DNA of 64,000 nucleotides from Lineus longissimus (taxonomy: Eukaryota > Nemertea > Pilidiophora > Heteronemertea > Lineidae). The notes below the pieces were generated by a model. That model did no database searches. It saw nothing but the letters and a program-made list of their open reading frames with translations, and was not told where the DNA came from. The position numbers were made by a program, and so were the translations under genes. This document shows, in pieces, positions 59,165-64,000 of this stretch. The first letter of the stretch is position 1; each line of letters begins with the position of its first letter. The DNA lies in assembly GCF_910592395.1 (NCBI RefSeq), contig NC_088318.1, forward strand, positions 12,216,349 to 12,280,348, in the 5' to 3' direction.

Positions 59165-59301
59165 TTAGGAATTCAAGATAAGATAGCTTAGCTTTGTAGG
59201 AATCTTAGTGATACCTTTTCAAGGGCAGGACCATAAAGGTGGTGGTGGTGTTTGCAAGAGTATTAAAACATGATATTCAAGGGAGGCCAGATAAAGGAGA
59301 C

Positions 59302-59319
59302 GGGGGGGGGGGGGGGGGG
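59302..59319 (+). repeat. Poly-G run, 18 bases
   Basis: An uninterrupted G18 followed by AAGGG, the longest homopolymer in the window; quadruplex formation is possible. Confidence 0.85.
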
Positions 59320-61051
59320 AAGGGTATAATTGTACCACCAGGAATGATCTAATGTAGCAATATTCTGTAATCCAGACAGTGTCAAACTAACTGTACTACA
59401 ATTACCTTTACATGGATCCGCATAGAAGCATACATTATACATTGCACAGGATATTCGTCCAAGTTAACACGATGCAGACATTGCTTCCCCTCGAAATAGC
59501 TACATCACAATGCACACACTTGATAACATATCCTTGCATTGTACAACGTGCATTTTTTTTGTCGTGAAACATTTTAAATGCTTCCGTACGCCAATAAGCT
59601 AATGTAGCCATCTTCTTGTGTTGCTCCAGGGCCATAGCGAGATATGTCGCGAACGTGAATGATAAGAATTTTTCCGAAAGAAAGAGACGGTGTTTACGGA
59701 ATGCATGAAAAGGCTGCCTTGCCTTTGGCATACATACAACAGCGTCTTCATTGAAAAAGGTGCGGTTGGCAGAAAGCGGGATAAAAGTCTCGAAGAAAGG
59801 GTCGTAGAAATGGCAATATCGGGAATACTTTTTTGCGATATCTATGATATATAGTGGCAGTCGAATGACTTTCACGGAAAATGGTACATTGTGTTTGCGT
59901 ATTGTACGAAAAGGACGGCGACTTTTGCAAACAATGAGTTAGTGGTTAATGTCATTATCGAAAAAGTTGGCGTTGGCATTGGGGTCTTCTAGACTTGTTT
60001 GGTACATGTACGCTTAGGTGGCGGGGATTGAATAGCTTCAGTCTTCCTTCAGGCAAATGATTATTATATGTTACTGGCCATGGTTGTTTCCGTTGAAAAG
60101 GTTGAGGGGACTGGAAGCTAGTCTTTCAGCAGTAAATATTAAATATAAAAGGGGTACGCCATTTGTATTTGATACGAATTTTGTCATGGGTCAAGAAAAA
60201 AGAAATGCAGATAAACACAATGCAGTAGAAGTCAGTCCCGATAGCCATGAAATTTGGTGGTTAACAGTACATTGTGAAAACTTCCTCGGACATTGTCGGA
60301 GCAATTGGTCATTCCGAAAGGATTGCGATCGCTCCTGATCAGACGTTACCTAAATGGCGTGATTTGTGATTACCTTTATAACGTCTCGGCCGTTTCAAGT
60401 AATGGGACGTAACGTTTACGACCGAGGGTGTAACGACAGAGATTGAAAGCTGCGCACCCCGATAAACTCTTGCACTTCAGCCATTCATCTTATCGCCCGG
60501 GGAATTTGGCATCGGAGGCAAATTAATCGTGGACATTGTCAGAAATTTCATCCCAATCTGACATTGTTTTCACTGGACAATGACCATTATATATGACTTT
60601 CATGTTCATTATTGCCATGTCTGTGACGCTACTACAGTTATCTCTTGGAAAAATCCTCGCTTCCTCCGCAGGGGGTGCTTATTCATTGTGCGTTAAAGCC
60701 GGTCAGCAGATATAGGTATTTTGCTCCCAAGGACATATGGCAGTCAACATTGTCAACATGTCCTGTCCATTTTGGATGAGAAATTCCTTCCGCAGTTTGA
60801 GCTGACGTCAAGAAGATCGCAAGCAGATGACAATTGACACAACCAAAATAAAATACTGATTCTATGTCTGTGTTTGATCTCTTATATACTCTATGAAGAT
60901 ATTTTATAAAACATTTGTTCTGCAACAAAAATTCCTATTGTCGCTGTCCAATTATGGTCAGTTGTGATTGCATCGCTATTTACGAAGGCGATATCCTTTA
61001 CTCGTGCCTCGCCTCTATTTTAAAACAAAGAAAACATTGGCAGCAACTCTC
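59320..61051. other. Longest open frame, otherwise unique
   Basis: A minus-strand frame of 146 codons (59435-59875) opens with GTG; the first ATG is about 48 codons in. No domain is recognised. A family 3 copy lies at 60145-60262. Confidence 0.4.
60145..60262 (+). mobile_element. MITE family 3, partial copy
   Basis: TATAAAAGGGGTACGCCATT, AAGAAAAAAGAAATGCAG and AAACACAATGCAGTAGAAG are in family order. A short insertion (GATACGAATTTTGTCAT) separates the first two blocks. Confidence 0.65.
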
Positions 61052-61225
61052 ACGCCCAGCCCTGCTATCTTTGTAACAATTGAAGTCCCCAATGGAATTG
61101 TCCACCTCTTGAAGATACCCATAACTAGATGGCTACTTCACGCCCAGCCCTGTTATCTTTGTAACAATTGAAGTCCCCAATGGAATTGTCCACCTCTTGA
61201 AGATACCCATAACTAGATGGCTACT
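61052..61225. repeat. Recent 88-bp tandem duplication
   Basis: ACGCCCAGCCCTGCTATCTT through ACTAGATGGCTACTTC at 61052-61139 is repeated at once at 61140-61225. Only one or two bases differ, so the duplication is young or an assembly artefact. Confidence 0.88.
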
Positions 61226-63908
61226 GCAGTTCCCCTTTGAAGAAGTGCACCATTCCATTTTTCAAAAGAGGTGTTTTTTCTGAGGGTCATCTCGAGGTTC
61301 TTTATTGAAGAAAACATTGCCTGCCACCAATCACCCCTACCTCAGCCATCATTGTAGCAACGTGCCCATTGTCAGTTTCTTCTTCGAGATCATATCATAG
61401 CGAGACGTGTACTCTGAACAATCTTTTTTGAAGGAATGCACCGTCCATTTTTTACGATGGCGATTTCCTTTTACTGATGGCTTTCTCCCTCTCGTGAATA
61501 GAAAGCATTTTTTCCGGACAAAAGAAACCTTCTCAGATGTCGAGCTTTTTTCGTCCAAATCCCATCAGGTAACAAAGCGTTGCCTCTTGACTAGTAGTAC
61601 TACAGTCTCTCGTAAAAAACCCGGTGAGGCATTATGAAAACTCTGGGAGTAATCACGCCAGTCCCGCGCTAGTAACCAGACCTCGCCTTGCCTTTTTTTG
61701 CAACGTTCATCTGTCGGTGTTTCAAGATTGCCGGACAAAGTAATAAGATTTTTTCCGTCAAAGGTATTATTTTCCCCTCGGGAGTCATATGAGTCAGTCG
61801 AGGAAAAAGGCAGCCGGCTCGTGTATTTCTAGATTAATTTTCAGTCATGACGCGACTTTTGTGCCGTCTTGCAATCACGTTATGCCACCTTACAATCCCG
61901 CGATATTTCAAGGTGCAAGCTTTCGGGTAGGGACGGAAGTACGATGATTAGATGACAAAGTTGATAATTATTGGAGGTCAAAGGTAAGTCTTTCGTGGTT
62001 TTGAATACAAGGTAATATGATGTGATGAAAATTTGTTATGATAACAAATGGATAATGACACATTTACAGCAAAAACTATTTAGTAATTCCTCGCTTTGAC
62101 CTTGGCAAAGGTGAAACAGACATGGCTGTCTCACATCAAACAAAACGAGGGTACCGAGGGGCACAAAATGAATGGAAACAATTAGCTAATTGAAGTTTGA
62201 CTAATTGTCATATGAGAGGAATCGGTCTTCATTACAAATAATTAGACGGATTATAAAATGCAAATTAGCTCCAAAACAACAGCGAGACCTTGATGTCTAT
62301 CATGTCCATGTGATTGATTGATAAGCTTGAAAGTGTTGTGGGGTATAGTACCATGTCAACGTTCATGACCCTTGACCAAGCGGTCCTTGGTTCAAATCGT
62401 ATTCTGAGTGACCTTGTTTATTCCATGTTGAACTTCTCAGTTCAAGTACAGTTTTGCTTCATAAGACAGACATTCTTGATGGTAGACAAGGGATCAGAAG
62501 GGGAGCTACCCTTCCTTGGTTCGGGGTGGTCTCTTGGTAAACTTGGAAGGGATGCATTCGGAACAGACAGATTCCTATAAGTCTTCCAAGGTGGTTGACT
62601 CCACAGTCCTTTGATCCACTCTAAGCGTAAGATACCAACGGTATTGCCCCTGCGGCGTTTCGCCTAAAGTTGTCTGAAAATATTACCTTCGTATGCTGTA
62701 TTTTTCGTACACCCAGACGCGTTCCTGATCACTTCCGACTGGTGCCCTGCAGGAGTTTGATCGGATAATGAGCCAGGTTGTTTTCTAATGGTGCGTTTCT
62801 AAATTGAACGCAGCCACTTTGTGAATATGACGAAACTTTCTCAGGGTATTGTTATACTCTCGTTGCGTTTGTTTTCGTGCTCTATTCAAGTAGTCTTCAC
62901 CATAATACTAGCAATTTCGAACTAATTAGCTACCCCGTCATTGATACAACCCCTCGTTGACAAGAACAATTTTTCAAAAGTCAAAAAGTTTTGCTGGGAA
63001 TGCCCTAATTCCTGTTTATAGTTCAAGGGCGGTCAAGATAAATTTCCCAAATACTAGCTTAAAAAAGGCATATAAATTATCCTTGTTTGCCAAAATACAC
63101 AAAGAGTAAACCATTCCTCCGAATAATGCATGCCTAATCATGTTTTCCTCAACTATGTCATTAGATGATTGTAATTCAGCGAAAAGCCGAAAAGCCATGA
63201 TCGGTCCTGAGGGGGTTAACCAAGATACTCAATCATCCCGTCAATTTTTTCCTGCGAAACCACACATGGCTCACCCTTTGATCTTTTCGACCAGTAGTGC
63301 AAAAAGTAATATTTACACCACACTAGCCATCCCCACTGTCGGCAGTAGTGTGAAAACCAATATTTACGCAAAAATCGCCAGTTTCTGTTTTTATTGCATT
63401 GTACTATTTTCTTTGCGTGTCTGGTCATCTAAATTAGCAACCCTTTGATGAAATTGGTCGGTTTATTATAACATACTTTGATTGCCTTAGTTTATGTCTG
63501 AATTGCATGTCGAGCGTTTTGAAACCGTAGCAGGATGTTGCTGCCATCTGTACTGTGAGATGGAACTAAGGTGTAATGGTTTTGGTGGTCATCAACTTTG
63601 TTAGTTCTTTCACCTGCCTGAGACACCATGCCTGCTACTAAGGCCATGTTTACATAGTGTACATATGCTGTTTTGGAAACATGACTGATATCAAACAGTC
63701 CATATTCCAATTCAAGTTGAGCAAATTGAAAAGTGTGTTCAGTAGTAAATTGCAGTTGAATTTCTGACTAATTTCTGATGAAGCCGTCTAGGAATTTATT
63801 GATTTTGTTGCTTCATTTAAATGTTATCATCCATATTCGGAAAGACTGCAAACCTACTCGCAAAAATGTTTAGAATGGGGGCAAATATTCTAAATATTCT
63901 TGATATTT
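61226..63908. other. No gene seen
   Basis: A good donor-like AAAG|GTAAGT at 61984 lacks a convincing exon to its left. AGTAGTG-AATATTTAC recurs at 63291 and 63347. The remaining frames are short. Confidence 0.45.
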
Positions 63909-64000
63909 GTAAATGGAGGACCTCCCTTAGTGGACACCTCTCTATAAAAGACACCCAGTCTGTTAAGGACATTAGTTTAGGTTCCAAATTGGTTGTTTCC
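63909..64000 (-). mobile_element. MITE family 1, copy cut by the window end
   Basis: Blocks GGACCTCCCTTAGTGGACACC and CAAATTGGTTGTTTCC match the reverse-oriented family as in the copy at 53152. The window ends about halfway through the element. Confidence 0.72.

Noticed and set aside
59435-59875. Longest open frame (146 codons, minus strand) as a gene
   Set aside because: It starts with GTG, has no domain I recognise and no splice or promoter support. A frame this long is expected a few times by chance in 64 kb on both strands.
61856-61990. Short ATG frame and a strong GTAAGT donor at 61984
   Set aside because: The ATG frame stops before the donor, and no single open frame of useful length ends there.
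62360-62410. tRNA-like GGTTCAAATC near 62392
   Set aside because: There is no acceptor-stem pairing or A box at the right distance.
1-64000. CRISPR arrays, bacterial operons or phage modules
   Set aside because: There are no regularly spaced repeats with unique spacers, no long frames and no bacterial-type gene density; all evidence points to animal nuclear DNA.
1-64000. Functional tRNA or rRNA genes
   Set aside because: No cloverleaf with intact A and B boxes and paired ends, and no rRNA-like conserved blocks, were found by reading.

Overview
This window looks like nuclear DNA of an animal, most likely a marine invertebrate bilaterian. It is AT-rich, with no long open frames (the longest is 146 codons and unconvincing) and no ribosome-binding sites or operons. 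It has many GT-AG splice-like signals, a LINE 3' end with a (GAT)n tail, a tRNA-like SINE fragment and several families of short inverted-repeat elements. The 180-bp element starting TACAGTNGAACCTC occurs about 12 times. The phylum cannot be fixed from the sequence alone.

Genes. The best-supported gene is on the plus strand, in small exons separated by large introns: a first coding exon at 23031-23115, cassette-like exons at 28141-28191 (51 nt) and 49806-49865 (60 nt), and a possible end exon at 50005-50045. All junctions are phase 1, both internal exons are multiples of three, and the combined frame is open for 78 residues. It contains a KVTF motif of the protein phosphatase 1 docking (RVxF) type. 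I do not recognise the protein. Both internal exons begin with a donor-like sequence (CAG|GTGAGT and CAG|GTAAGC) after a polypyrimidine tract. That is the architecture of recursive-splice sites or RS-exons, and it is the most interesting feature here. A 15-nt microexon-like unit at 54849-54863 fits the same phase. On the minus strand a candidate first exon (39360 to 39229) and a candidate last exon (37632 to 37495) may form a small nested antisense gene. Further single-exon candidates on the plus strand (10466, 30631, 38316, 43585, 46125) are weaker.

Repeats, left to right. 3.4-14 kb: diverged tandem arrays, copies of a dispersed repeat carrying CAAAAATTGCTC / TTGCAGG signatures, and a 92-bp palindrome at 12.5 kb. 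16-29 kb: mostly unique intron-like sequence, one full MITE and a 22-bp minisatellite. 31-44 kb: a poly-G run beside AGGTCA half-sites, the LINE fragment at 35 kb, one MITE, diverged repeats at 41.6-42.2 kb, and a TTAA-flanked foldback element at 43 kb. 44-54 kb: the most repeat-dense stretch, with seven MITE copies, a 412-bp inverted-repeat element, a G-rich tandem array just after the gene's possible last exon, and the SINE-like block. 54-64 kb: copies of a TTTAAAGG-ended element, a second 22-bp minisatellite, an 18-G run, a recent 88-bp duplication, and a MITE cut by the window end.

The overall picture is long introns and intergenic DNA built largely from decayed short transposons, with a few short exons inside. 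Exon calls rest on splice consensus, phase and open frame only.
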